From NCBI GenBank assembly GCA_963837485.1, contig CAWINP010000002.1, positions 62,001 through 126,000 of the forward strand: DNA of 64,000 nucleotides. Reading direction: 5' to 3'. The notes beneath the pieces were generated by a model. That model did not search any database, was not told the DNA's origin, and saw only the letters and a list, made by a program, of their open reading frames with translations. Both the position numbers and the translations under genes were made by a program. Below are positions 43,402 to 51,495 of this stretch, piece after piece (position 1 is the stretch's first letter; each line of letters begins with the position of its first letter). This DNA comes from Solirubrobacter sp963837485 (GTDB lineage: Bacteria > Actinomycetota > Thermoleophilia > Solirubrobacterales > Solirubrobacteraceae).

Positions 43402-44036
43402 CAGTCGACCAGGCGTCGCTGCACCGCCCAGCGCGAGAGCTCGTGGCGCGAGGAGAGCTGGAGCTTGCGCAGCACCGCCGACACGTGCGCCTCGACCGTC
43501 TTGGTCGAGATTCCCAGGCGCGCCGCGATCTCCTTGTAGAGGTAACCGCGCGCGATATGCCGGAGCACCTCACGTTCGCGCGCGGTCAACTGATCGAGCT
43601 CCGGATCGACCTCGGCGGGCGTGAGCGAGGCGAACGCGTCGAGCACGAAGCCCGCCAGGCGGGGCGAGAACACCGCGTCGCCGTCGGCGACCCGTCGCAC
43701 CGCGTCGGCCAGCTCGACGCCCGAGATCGTCTTGGTGACGTAGCCGCGCGCGCCCGCGCGGATGATCGCGATCACGTCCTCGGGCGCGTCCGACACCGAG
43801 AGCGCGAGGAAGCGCTGCGCCGGGTGCCGCTCGGCCACCTGGCGGATCACCTCCAGCCCGCCGCCGCCCGGCATGTGGACGTCGAGCACGACGACGTCGG
43901 GCGCCAGCTCGACGATCATGCGCACCGCGTCTTCGACGGTCGCGGCGTCGCCGAGCACATCGACGAGCCCGTCGAGCTCGGCCCGCACGCCAGAGCGGAA
44001 CAGCTGGTGGTCGTCGACCAGCACGACCGACGTCAT
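43401..44036 (-). CDS. NarL/LiaR-family response regulator
   Basis: 211 residues. The REC domain has VVLVDDHQLFRSGVRAELDG, Asp in VVVLDVHMPGGGGLEV (about D53), and the Lys in GYVTKTISGVELA. The LuxR HTH is QLTAREREVLRHIARGYLYK and TKTVEAHVSAVLRKLQLSSR. It is encoded directly after a PspC-domain histidine kinase (4-bp overlap), its evident partner. Together they resemble LiaSR/MacRS-type cell-envelope stress systems. Targets probably include this operon itself. Confidence 0.93.
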   Translation of the reverse strand: MTSVVLVDDHQLFRSGVRAELDGLVDVLGDAATVEDAVRMIVELAPDVVVLDVHMPGGGGLEVIRQVAERHPAQRFLALSVSDAPEDVIAIIRAGARGYVTKTISGVELADAVRRVADGDAVFSPRLAGFVLDAFASLTPAEVDPELDQLTAREREVLRHIARGYLYKEIAARLGISTKTVEAHVSAVLRKLQLSSRHELSRWAVQRRLVD

Positions 44037-45184
44037 GGCTCGATCACCAGCTCGACCTCCGTCCCCTGCCCGGGCACCGAGTGCACGGCGGCGCGGCCGC
44101 CGTGGCGCTCCATCCGCCCGACGATCGACTCGCGCACGCCGCGGCGGTCGTCGGGAACCGTCGCCGGCTCGAAGCCCGGCCCGCGGTCGCGCACGAACAC
44201 CTCGACGCGCTCGCCCGCCACCTCGGCGTACAGCGCGATCGGCTCCGGTCCCGCGAACTTGGACGCATTGACCAAAGCTTCGCGCGCGGCGGCGACGAGC
44301 GCTCCCGCGCGCTCGTCCAGCGGCGCGTCGCCGACGGTCACGACCTCGATCGGCACGCCGTGGTCGCCCTCCACGTCGGACGCCAGGCGCTCGAGCGCCG
44401 TGGCGAGCGTCTCGTCTCCGGTGGGCCGGCTCTCGTTCAGCCAGGCGCGCAGCTCGCGCTCCTGCCGGCGCGCCAGCGCGGCGACCTCGCGCGGGTCGTC
44501 GGCGCGCCTCTGCACCAGCGCGAGCGTCTGCAGCACCGAGTCGTGCAGGTGCGCGGCGACCTCGGCGCGCTCCTGCGAGCGGATCCGCGCGGAGCGCTCG
44601 GCGGCCAGCCCGCGCACGAGCCGGATCCACCAGGGCGCGAGGATGATCGCGACGGCGAGCAGGATCACGATCGCGGGCAGCACCGCATCGCGCGCCGGAC
44701 GCAGCGCGTCGTTGGCGGAGAGGAAGATCAGCGCGCCGCCGACCACGAGCGCGACGCCCACGCCGACCCGCCCGGCCACCGGGGCGGGCAGCTTGAGCCC
44801 CAGCCGCTCCTCCGGCGCCGCCTCCTGCGACTGGCGCCAGATCAGCGCGCCGCCCGCGGCGACGATCGCCGCCGGCCAGGCGATGCTGTCGCTGAACCAG
44901 ATCCCCCACTGGCGCAGGACCAGCATCCCCGCGAGCACGAGGCAGCCGATGCCTGCCGCGATCAGCCACGCGTCGCGGCGCGTGAGCAGGCGCGCGACGA
45001 TCGGCTTCTCCGGCCCCTCGGCCGGGATGAGCGCCCACGCGACGATGTAGAGCGGGATGCCGACGCCGCCGGCGAACAGCGTCGCCGCGAAGCCGATCCG
45101 GATCAGCAGCGGGTCGATCCCGAGTTGCGCGGCGAAGCCCGCGCACACGCCGCCGATATAGCCGCCTGCAGGGTCGCGCTTCAT
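44033..45184 (-). CDS. PspC-domain sensor histidine kinase
   Basis: 383 residues from ATG 45182-45184. Residues 1-60 form a PspC domain (GGYIGGVCAGFAAQLGIDPL then LFAGGVGIPLYIVAWALIP). Four further hydrophobic segments follow, at about 75-195. The HisKA_3 helix carries the phospho-acceptor in AEVAAHLHDSVLQTLALVQR near residue 225. HATPase_c shows AAREALVNASKFAGPEPIAL and VRDRGPGFEPATVPDDRRGV. The PspC domain suggests sensing membrane stress. The gene overlaps both neighbours. Confidence 0.92.
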   Translation of the reverse strand: MKRDPAGGYIGGVCAGFAAQLGIDPLLIRIGFAATLFAGGVGIPLYIVAWALIPAEGPEKPIVARLLTRRDAWLIAAGIGCLVLAGMLVLRQWGIWFSDSIAWPAAIVAAGGALIWRQSQEAAPEERLGLKLPAPVAGRVGVGVALVVGGALIFLSANDALRPARDAVLPAIVILLAVAIILAPWWIRLVRGLAAERSARIRSQERAEVAAHLHDSVLQTLALVQRRADDPREVAALARRQERELRAWLNESRPTGDETLATALERLASDVEGDHGVPIEVVTVGDAPLDERAGALVAAAREALVNASKFAGPEPIALYAEVAGERVEVFVRDRGPGFEPATVPDDRRGVRESIVGRMERHGGRAAVHSVPGQGTEVELVIEP

Positions 45185-45351
45185 CGCGCCAACCCGGCCA
45201 CGAGCAGCACGACGCCGGCGCCCGCGAGGAGCGCCGGCAGCGTGTATCCGAAGCGCACGTCGATGATCTCCAGCCGGTCGAGCAGGAAGAGCGTCCCGAG
45301 CGCGATCGTCACCAGGCCGGCGGCGATCAGCGTGGGCTCGCCGCGCTTCAC
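45181..45351 (-). CDS. Small two-helix membrane protein in the PspC operon
   Basis: 56 residues from GTG 45349-45351, overlapping the stop of the upstream PspC gene (GTGA), and its own stop overlaps the kinase start (ATGA). Two hydrophobic segments, TLIAAGLVTIALGTLFLLD and TLPALLAGAGVVLLVAGLA, are joined by RLEIIDVRFGY. It resembles the LiaF/YvqF-type transmembrane module lacking the extracytoplasmic domain. Likely a membrane partner of the kinase. Too short for most gene finders, but the coupling at both ends makes it convincing. Confidence 0.75.
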   Translation of the reverse strand: MKRGEPTLIAAGLVTIALGTLFLLDRLEIIDVRFGYTLPALLAGAGVVLLVAGLAR

Positions 45352-46370
45352 GTGCAGGCCGGCTCCGTGCCGAGGCGATCGATCTGCAGGTGACCGACGC
45401 CGATGTCGGCGTTGACATGGACGATCGGGCGGCTGACCGTGGTCGCGCGCTCGTTGACGTCGACGTCGAGCCCGCTCTGGCCGTCGCCGTCGATCACGTC
45501 GGCCTGGCCGGCGCCGATCTGCGCGTCGGTCGAGACGCAGGCGCCGTCGGGCACGAACACGCGGGCTTCGCCGACGCCGACCACGAGCTTGACGTCGGTG
45601 CGGCCCGCCGGCAGGTCCAGCCGGCGCAGGTCGAGCGTCATCTGGCCGACCCCGACGCGGTACTCCGGCTTGATCTGGGCGACGCTGGCCGGGCGGTAGT
45701 CGCGGTCGCCGACGCCGCCGTGCAGGTCGAGGCCGGCGGCGGAGACGACGGCAAGCGGGGCGACGAGCACGATCGCCGGGAGCATGAGCCATAGCGGCCC
45801 GCCGAGCAGCCCAGCAGCCAGCAGCGCGACGCCGGCCACGACCGCGATGATCGCGACCGCGACACCGCCGCCGAGCGCGGCCACGAAGCCGACCGCGGTC
45901 GCCGCGCCGAGCGCCGCGATCAGCACGAGCAGGACGAGCGTTCCGCGGGCGATGATCTGGGCGGCGTCGTCGCCGCGCTCGCCGCCGAACGCGCGGTAGA
46001 GCAGCACGGCGAGCAGGCCCAGGACCGCCAGGCACAGCAGCCCCGGGCCGAGTACGAAGGCGGGAGGACCGACGATCGAGACGGCGGCGATGGCCAGGCA
46101 GATCGTGGCGACGATCGTGGTGACTCGAGAGCGCCCCTCGATCCACGACGGCCGGCCGTCGTCGTGGGGCAGCAGCGCGACGAGCGCGATGTAGGCGACC
46201 AGGCCGATGCCCCCGAAGAAGACCGAGATGCCGAACGCGATCCGGAACAGCACCGGGTCGAGGCCGAAGTAGCGGCCGAGGCCGCCGGCCACGCCGGCGA
46301 TCATGTGGTCGTCGGTCGAGCGCGCCAGCCGGCGCGTGTCGTCGCTGGGGTTGGGGATCGTCGAGGTCAT
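45348..46370 (-). CDS. PspC-domain membrane protein with LiaF-like C-terminal domain
   Basis: 340 residues from ATG 46368-46370. A PspC domain lies at about 18-75 (HMIAGVAGGLGRYFGLDPVL). Several hydrophobic helices fill residues 80-210. The last 120 residues are a beta-rich toast-rack/LiaF-like domain (GVGQMTLDLRRLDLPAGRTD and VVGVGEARVFVPDGACVSTD). LiaF-like proteins restrain their kinase until the envelope is damaged. It is the first gene of the five-gene operon and divergent from the gene at 46544. Confidence 0.85.
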   Translation of the reverse strand: MTSTIPNPSDDTRRLARSTDDHMIAGVAGGLGRYFGLDPVLFRIAFGISVFFGGIGLVAYIALVALLPHDDGRPSWIEGRSRVTTIVATICLAIAAVSIVGPPAFVLGPGLLCLAVLGLLAVLLYRAFGGERGDDAAQIIARGTLVLLVLIAALGAATAVGFVAALGGGVAVAIIAVVAGVALLAAGLLGGPLWLMLPAIVLVAPLAVVSAAGLDLHGGVGDRDYRPASVAQIKPEYRVGVGQMTLDLRRLDLPAGRTDVKLVVGVGEARVFVPDGACVSTDAQIGAGQADVIDGDGQSGLDVDVNERATTVSRPIVHVNADIGVGHLQIDRLGTEPACT

Positions 46371-46470
46371 GGCTCCAAGGCTGGCGCAGCGCGGGGTGAA
46401 CGACCATTGGGGATGACCCTTAGGGACCCCGGGACGGTCCCGGGGAATCGAACACTTGTGGAGGTATCGC

Positions 46471-46543
46471 ACAGACCCGACGGCAGGTCTCCTTCAGAAC
46501 GTTCTGTAGCTGACGATGACCCTCGTCAAGGAGACCTTGTGTC
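46471..46543 (+). promoter_or_regulatory. Structured leader sequestering the ribosome binding site
   Basis: aggtctcctt (46485-46494) is the exact complement of aaggagacct (46528-46537), and the latter contains the AAGGAG ribosome site of the next gene. Inside, directly abutting the helix on either side, are the palindrome cagaacgttctg (46495-46506) and the hairpin gacga/tcgtc (46512-46516 with 46523-46527). Upstream, agacc (46473-46477) can pair with ggtct (46486-46490) and so compete with the sequestering helix. The layout is that of a translational on/off switch. The ligand or trigger is unknown. Confidence 0.55.
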
Positions 46544-46834
46544 ATGACCAACGAACGCACTCAAGCCTACGGGCGCGTTGTAAAGACACTCGACGAGCTG
46601 GGGCCCAGCAAGCTCCTGCCCGCCGAGCAGGCCCGCATCCGCGAGGCCGCCGACTGCCTGCTGTTCGCCTCCGAGGTCGATGAGACGCGCGATTCGCTGC
46701 GCGACATCGGCAAGCTCGCCGAGATGCTCGTGGCGTCGGGCCGCTGGCTCGAGGAGACCGTCGACCGCCTGATCGAGGACCTGCTGGGCTGCGGCCCGAC
46801 CCAGATCCCGGAGCCGGAGTCCGCCGCCGCCTAG
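46544..46834 (+). CDS. Small helical protein of unknown function behind structured leader
   Basis: 96 residues with AAGGAG 8-9 bp before the ATG. The sequence is nearly all helix (DELGPSKLLPAEQARIREAA, DETRDSLRDIGKLAEMLVAS, WLEETVDRLIEDLLGC) with two cysteines and an acidic, Pro/Glu-rich tail. No membrane segment or nucleic-acid motif. I do not recognise a family. It stands alone between the PspC operon (divergent) and an MFS relic (convergent, 4-bp overlap). Its leader contains a helix that would mask the ribosome site. Confidence 0.65.
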   Translation: MTNERTQAYGRVVKTLDELGPSKLLPAEQARIREAADCLLFASEVDETRDSLRDIGKLAEMLVASGRWLEETVDRLIEDLLGCGPTQIPEPESAAA

Positions 46835-47556
46835 GTGGCGGACAGGGGCTCGGCGACCTCCTCCAGGGATCGTTGCTCGGCATCGACGCCGAGCACGATC
46901 TCGGTGACCGCCGCGATCGCCATCAGCCCCGCCGCGATCCAGTACCCGATCGCCACGTGCGTCGGGTCATCGCCGCCCAGCAGCTTGCCGAACAGCAGCG
47001 GGCCGGCCGCGCCGCCGATGCCGGTCGAGATCGCGTAGAAGAGCGCGATCGCCAGCGCGCGGATCTCCAGCGGGAACGTCTCGCTGACCGTGAGATAGCG
47101 GAGGCGCCGCCGAGGCGAAGAAGAACGCCGCGCACAGGATCGCCAGGTAGCCCCACAGGCCGAGCGCCCCGCCGCTCAACAGCGCCGCCAGCCCGGCCAG
47201 GATCGCCGCCGACGCCAGGTACGTGCCGGCGATCATCGTGCGCCGCCCGACGGTGTCGAACAGCCGGCCGAGCGCGAGCGCGCCGAGGAAGTTCGCGAGC
47301 CCGAACGGGATCAGGTACAAGCCGGCGGTGCTCGAGCTCACGTCGAACAGCGACGTCAGCACCGTCGAGAACGTGAAGATCACCGCGTTGTAGACGAACG
47401 CCTGGGTGGCCAGCAGCGTGAAGCCGAGCGCGGAGCGGCCCGGGTAGCGGCGGAACAGCGTGCGGCGGACGAGCATGATCCCGATCGCGAGCAACGCGCC
47501 GAGGAAGAACGCCAGCCGCCAGCCGACGTCGGCCGCGAAGATGTCCGTGCGCCGGT
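46831..47556 (-). pseudogene. Relic of an MFS (sugar-porter-like) transporter
   Basis: Two reading frames together match the second half of an MFS protein. The first covers VGWRLAFFLGALLAIGIMLV, then jumps to RSALGFTLLATQAFVYNAVI, TAGLYLIPFGLANFLGALAL and RLFDTVGRRTMIAGTYLASA. After FFFASAA (about 47105-47120) the frame changes and continues RYLTVSETFPLEIRALAIAL to VDAEQRSLEEVAEPLSAT and the stop at 46831. Helices 1-5, the central cytoplasmic loop (the PESPRW block) and the start are missing. Two deletions plus a frameshift make it non-functional. Confidence 0.75.
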
Positions 47557-47567
47557 ACCGTGGGCGC

Positions 47568-48857
47568 ATGAGGCGGCTGCTCGCGGTCGCGCTGCTGGCG
47601 GCGGGCTGTGGCGGCGGAACCCACCGCGCTGCGGCGACGACGACGCCCACGCCCGCGCCGGGCGAGACGCCGGCGGCCGATCTGCCGCGCCTGAGCGAGG
47701 TGGCGCCGTGCGACGACATCGTGCGCGCGACCTGCTCGACGCTGCGCGTCCCGCTCGACCACTCCGGCCGCACGCCCGGCACGCTCGACCTGCCGGTCGC
47801 CGCCAGCGGACCTGAAGGTGCGCCCGTGCTCGTGCTTCTCAGCGGCGGGCCCGGCCAGCCCGGCCTGCGGTTCCTGGACGGCATGCGCCGGCACCTGGGC
47901 GCCGCCGGCCGCAAGCTCAGGCTCGTCGTGATCGACCAGCGCGGGACCGGCCGCGACGCGCTCCGCTGCCCGGCGCTACAGCGGCAGATGGGCGCGTCGG
48001 ACCTGACGCCGCCGACCGCCGCCGCGGTGAAGGACTGCGCGAAGCGGATCGGCGACAAGCGCCGCTTCTACGCGACCACCGACACGGTCGCCGACCTGGA
48101 CATGCTGCGGCAGGCGCTGGGAGCCGAGAAGATCGCACTCGACGGCATCTCGTACGGCACCTACGTCGCCGAGCGTTACGCGCTCGCGCATCCCGACCGC
48201 GTGAGCGAGCTCGTGCTCGACTCGGTCGTGCCGCACAACGGCCTCTCGCAGTACCCGCTCGAGGTGATGAAGGCGGCGCCAAGGGTGCTCGGCCGCGCGG
48301 CCACGCGGGCTCTCGCGACGGTGATCGCGCGCCACCGCAACGGCCCGCAGATGCTTGACATGTTGACCGGGCTCTCGATCGGCAAGCCGCACCTTGCCGT
48401 GGCGATCAGCGCGCTGCACCGGGCCGCGGCGGGCGAAATCGGCCCGCTCAACCGGCTCGCGGCCGGCGTGCTGCGGGCCGAGCGCGGCTACAAGGCCACC
48501 GACCTCAGTCAGGGCCTGCATGCGGCGACGCTGTGCGCCGATGCGGCGCCGCTCGCCGCGCCCACGGCGGTCTACCCGTACGACGACGAGACGGCGATGG
48601 GCAACGGCGTCGTCCGCCAGTGCCGGTTCTGGCCGCCGGCCGAGCCGGCGCCGAAGCTGCCCGCGGATCTCCCGAACGTGCCCACGCTGCTGCTGGCCGG
48701 CACGAAGGACCTCTCGACGCCGCTGGAGGACGCGCGCCAGGAGGCCGAGCATGCGCCGGGCGGCAAGCTGGTCGTCGTGCCCGGCGCCGGCCACTCCGTC
48801 CAGTCGCAGGAGCGGCCGGCGGTCAAGCGCGCGCTCGCGAAGTTCCTACAGGAGTGA
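47568..48857 (+). CDS. Secreted alpha/beta hydrolase (tripeptidyl-aminopeptidase-like)
   Basis: 429 residues. A lipoprotein-type signal (RRLLAVALLAAGC) is followed by a Thr/Pro-rich linker. The hydrolase fold shows VLLSGGPGQPGLRFL (oxyanion region), LRLVVIDQRGTGRDALRCPA, the nucleophile elbow LDGISYGTYVAERYA (Ser near 200), the acid in LLLAGTKDLSTPLEDAR and the base in VPGAGHSVQSQER. This matches the TAP/SlpD-like family of extracellular peptidases or esterases of actinobacteria. Start ATG 47568; the gene begins just where the MFS relic ends. It overlaps the lactonase gene by 12 bp tail to tail. Confidence 0.87.
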   Translation: MRRLLAVALLAAGCGGGTHRAAATTTPTPAPGETPAADLPRLSEVAPCDDIVRATCSTLRVPLDHSGRTPGTLDLPVAASGPEGAPVLVLLSGGPGQPGLRFLDGMRRHLGAAGRKLRLVVIDQRGTGRDALRCPALQRQMGASDLTPPTAAAVKDCAKRIGDKRRFYATTDTVADLDMLRQALGAEKIALDGISYGTYVAERYALAHPDRVSELVLDSVVPHNGLSQYPLEVMKAAPRVLGRAATRALATVIARHRNGPQMLDMLTGLSIGKPHLAVAISALHRAAAGEIGPLNRLAAGVLRAERGYKATDLSQGLHAATLCADAAPLAAPTAVYPYDDETAMGNGVVRQCRFWPPAEPAPKLPADLPNVPTLLLAGTKDLSTPLEDARQEAEHAPGGKLVVVPGAGHSVQSQERPAVKRALAKFLQE

Positions 48858-49664
48858 CGCGCCTTCGACGCCGACGTCGACGCGGGTCAGGTGCCAGCGG
48901 CCGAGGTTGGCCATGAACAGCTCGGTGCCGCGGAACGCGCAGTTGGTCGGGTGGCAGAGCACGTGCGCCGTCGGGTCGTCGAGCAGCAGCTCGAGCTCGC
49001 CCTTGCCGGGGTCGAAGCGGTAGACGCGCGACGGCTCGTAGCAGGAGATGTAGAGCCTCCCTTCGACGTCGACGGCGATGCCGTCGGGCACACGCTCGAT
49101 GCCCTCCACCACCGGCTCCGGCGGCCCGCCTCCGAGCGGGATCCGCACGACGCGCTGGGCCCACGTCTCGACCACGTAGAGCGCGTCGCCCCCTGGCTCG
49201 AGCGCCATCCCGTTCGCGAAGTGCAGCGGGCCCGGGTACCACAGCTCGGTCGCGCCGGTCTCCAGATCGGCGCGCCAGATCCCCGGGCCGGCGGGATCGC
49301 GGCTGTCGGACACGTAGAGCACGCCGCGGCGCGCGTCGACGACGGGGAAGTTCGGCGTGCGCATCCCCTCCGCGAAGCGCTCGAGCGCACCGGTTTCGAG
49401 GTCGAGCCGGAACACCGCGGCGTGCGCGAGGTCGCACGAGTACAGCGCGCCGTTGCCGTCGAGCGCGACCCCGAGCGTGAAGCCGCCCGTGCACGCGACC
49501 TGCTCGATCGACGAGCCGTCCGGCGCGATCCGGTACAGCTCGCCGCGGTCGCCGCCGCACCACGCGGCGCCGTGCGCGTCGAACGCGAGGCACTCGGGAT
49601 GACTCAGCCGCGGCTCACCGGTGGTCCCGTCGAAGAAGATCGACGCGTCCGCGAGCGCGATCAT
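48846..49664 (-). CDS. SMP-30/gluconolactonase-family lactonase
   Basis: 272 residues, six-bladed propeller. GEPRLSHPECLAFDAHGAAW (metal ligand Glu), HFANGMALEPGGDALYVVET (Asn ligand) and RVPDGIAVDVEGRLYISCYE (Asp ligand) are the family signature. It opens sugar lactones to aldonic acids in the cytoplasm. It is the last gene of the carbohydrate operon, its start overlapping the SDR stop (ATGA), and fits after a sugar dehydrogenase. Sugar identity unknown. Confidence 0.88.
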   Translation of the reverse strand: MIALADASIFFDGTTGEPRLSHPECLAFDAHGAAWCGGDRGELYRIAPDGSSIEQVACTGGFTLGVALDGNGALYSCDLAHAAVFRLDLETGALERFAEGMRTPNFPVVDARRGVLYVSDSRDPAGPGIWRADLETGATELWYPGPLHFANGMALEPGGDALYVVETWAQRVVRIPLGGGPPEPVVEGIERVPDGIAVDVEGRLYISCYEPSRVYRFDPGKGELELLLDDPTAHVLCHPTNCAFRGTELFMANLGRWHLTRVDVGVEGASLL

Positions 49665-50395
49665 CTCGGCAGCTCCACCGGCAGGCTCGCGAGCAGCCCG
49701 CCGTCGACGCGCAGCTCGGTACCGGTCACCGCGGACGCGTCGTCGCTGACCAGATATGCGATCGCCGCCGCGACCTCCTCGGGCGCCGCCACGCGGCCGA
49801 GCGGGTGCATGCGGCCCCATGAGGCGACGACCTCGTCGACGCTGCGGCCATCGCGAAAGCGGTCGGCCGCCCAGCGCAGCATCGGCGTGTCGACCGAGCC
49901 GGGCGCGACCGAGTTCACGCGGATCCCGTCGCCGACGTGGTCCAGCGCCATCGCGCGCGCAAGCGCGCTGAGCGCGCCCTTGCTCGCCGCATAGGCGGCG
50001 ACGCCGGCCTGCGACGCCGTCGCCTGCACCGAGGAGACGAGCACGATCGCCCCGCCGCCGCGCGCCCGCAGCGCCGGCACGGCGGCGCGAGCGACGAGAT
50101 AGGCGCCGCGGACGTTGACGGCGAACACCTCGTCCCACGTCTCCGGCTCGGTCGTCTCGACGGTGCCGTAGCGCTGCACGCCGGCGCTGTAGACGAGCGC
50201 GTCGAGCTCGCCGCAGCGCTCCACGAGCGCCTTGGCGTACGCCTCGTCGCGCACGTCGCCGGCGAGCGTGGCGTCGTCCTCGCGGCCGCCGGTGACGACG
50301 CGCGCGCCCTCCCGCGCGAGGCGCTCGGCGGCCGCCCTTCCGATGCCGAGCGTGCCGCCGACCACGAGCGCGGTCCTGCCCTCGAACCGGCTCAC
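49661..50395 (-). CDS. SDR sugar dehydrogenase (probable)
   Basis: 244 residues from GTG 50393-50395. TGxxxGIG-type motif reads TALVVGGTLGIGRAAAERLA (VGG in place of TGG), NAG-equivalent VYSAGVQRYGTVE, and catalytic YAASKGALSALARAMALD near residue 140. DVRDEAYAKALVERCGELDA shows an Asp favouring NAD. The C-terminal DASAVTGTELRVDGGLLASL is typical. In this operon, next to a lactonase, it most likely oxidises an aldose to its lactone. It overlaps its neighbours by 4 bp on both sides. Confidence 0.85.
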   Translation of the reverse strand: MSRFEGRTALVVGGTLGIGRAAAERLAREGARVVTGGREDDATLAGDVRDEAYAKALVERCGELDALVYSAGVQRYGTVETTEPETWDEVFAVNVRGAYLVARAAVPALRARGGGAIVLVSSVQATASQAGVAAYAASKGALSALARAMALDHVGDGIRVNSVAPGSVDTPMLRWAADRFRDGRSVDEVVASWGRMHPLGRVAAPEEVAAAIAYLVSDDASAVTGTELRVDGGLLASLPVELPR

Positions 50396-51495
50396 GGGAC
50401 CAGCGGCGGGAGCGTCACCTCGACGAAGCGCGGGCGGTAGATCCGCACGTCGTGCATGAGGTCCTGGAAGTCGAAGCTGTTGACGTTGTAGGACAGCACG
50501 AGCCTCCCGTTGCGGCTGAACTGCGGGTGCAGCCGCGCGTCGTAGGTGAACAGGTTGCCGCCGGCCTCCGGCGCGTGGTAGATCGTCGTCGGCCCGTTCC
50601 ACGGGCCGGTCAGGCTGCAGGAGCTGTAGGCGACGATCTCGGCCGGCAGGAAGCTGCGGTTGTCGAAGGTCACGAGCACGTACGCGCCCCCCACCTTCTG
50701 GATGCCGACCGCGGTGCCGATGCCTTGGAAGAGCGGGGCCGAGTCGCGGAAGTGGATCGACCAGCCGCTGCCGGTCCAGTACTCCCAGCGCCCGAGCAGG
50801 TCGCCCTCCTTGGCCCGGGCGAGCATGAGCGCGTTGGAGCGGTTGCCATAGATGTACGAGTACCCGCCTTCGTGCACGACGGTCGAGCCCCAGGTGACGC
50901 CGTCGGCCGAGACGATCTGGCGGATGCTCTCGAGCTTGAGGGTCGGGAGCGAGAACGTGGCGATCGCGTTGCCGAGCCACTCGAACCCGAACACCTCGTC
51001 GGAGAACATCCAGTACTTGTTGACGAAGACCTGGAGCTTGCCGCCGTCGACGGTCGCGCCGTTGGCCCAGTACCAGGAGTCGCCGACCTCCTCCTTGCCG
51101 TCGGACTGGTGGCCGTCGTCGGTCTGGATGAGGGTCTCCGGGTGCCAGAACGTGCCGCCGTGCAGCGTGTCGGTGAGCCGGTCGCCGCGCTGGAGCACGA
51201 TCGAGTTCTGGATGAAGTCCTCGTTGTTACGCGAGTGGTCGGCGTTGACCTTGTCCAGGAACGTGTCGGCGAACACCCATGCCGTACGGCCGTCGGGGAG
51301 CTGGGCGGACGCGGTGTTGTCGGCGCCGGTCCAGTCGTCGAGCCGCCGGTTGGAATCGCCGTACGCGGCGAACATGTCGTTCAGCGCAGTCGCGGGACGC
51401 GCCGACGGCGGCGTTGAGGGGTCGAGCTTGCAGGACGCCGCCGAGGCGGTGGCCGGAAGCGCGAGCAGCGCGACGAGGATGGCGAGGAGCTTCAT
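50392..51495 (-). CDS. Secreted protein of unknown function, DUF4185/propeller-like
   Basis: 367 residues with a clear signal peptide (MKLLAILVALLALPATASAA). The mature part has Trp- and Tyr-rich beta motifs: WVFADTFLDKVNADHSRNNE, FIQNSIVLQRGDRLTDTLHG, WYWANGATVDGGKLQVFVNK and VLSYNVNSFDFQDLMHDVRI. The pattern resembles five-bladed-propeller glycosidase-like families such as DUF4185. It is the only secreted enzyme-like protein of the carbohydrate operon besides the binding protein, so it may cut or bind the polysaccharide outside the cell. It overlaps the kinase gene upstream (ATGA) and the SDR gene downstream. Confidence 0.7.
   Translation of the reverse strand: MKLLAILVALLALPATASAASCKLDPSTPPSARPATALNDMFAAYGDSNRRLDDWTGADNTASAQLPDGRTAWVFADTFLDKVNADHSRNNEDFIQNSIVLQRGDRLTDTLHGGTFWHPETLIQTDDGHQSDGKEEVGDSWYWANGATVDGGKLQVFVNKYWMFSDEVFGFEWLGNAIATFSLPTLKLESIRQIVSADGVTWGSTVVHEGGYSYIYGNRSNALMLARAKEGDLLGRWEYWTGSGWSIHFRDSAPLFQGIGTAVGIQKVGGAYVLVTFDNRSFLPAEIVAYSSCSLTGPWNGPTTIYHAPEAGGNLFTYDARLHPQFSRNGRLVLSYNVNSFDFQDLMHDVRIYRPRFVEVTLPPLVP

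Noticed and set aside
46495..46506. Palindrome cagaacgttctg considered as a LexA/SOS box
   Set aside because: Actinobacterial LexA sites need GAAC-N4-GTTC. Here the halves abut with no spacer, and the palindrome is better explained as part of the leader fold.
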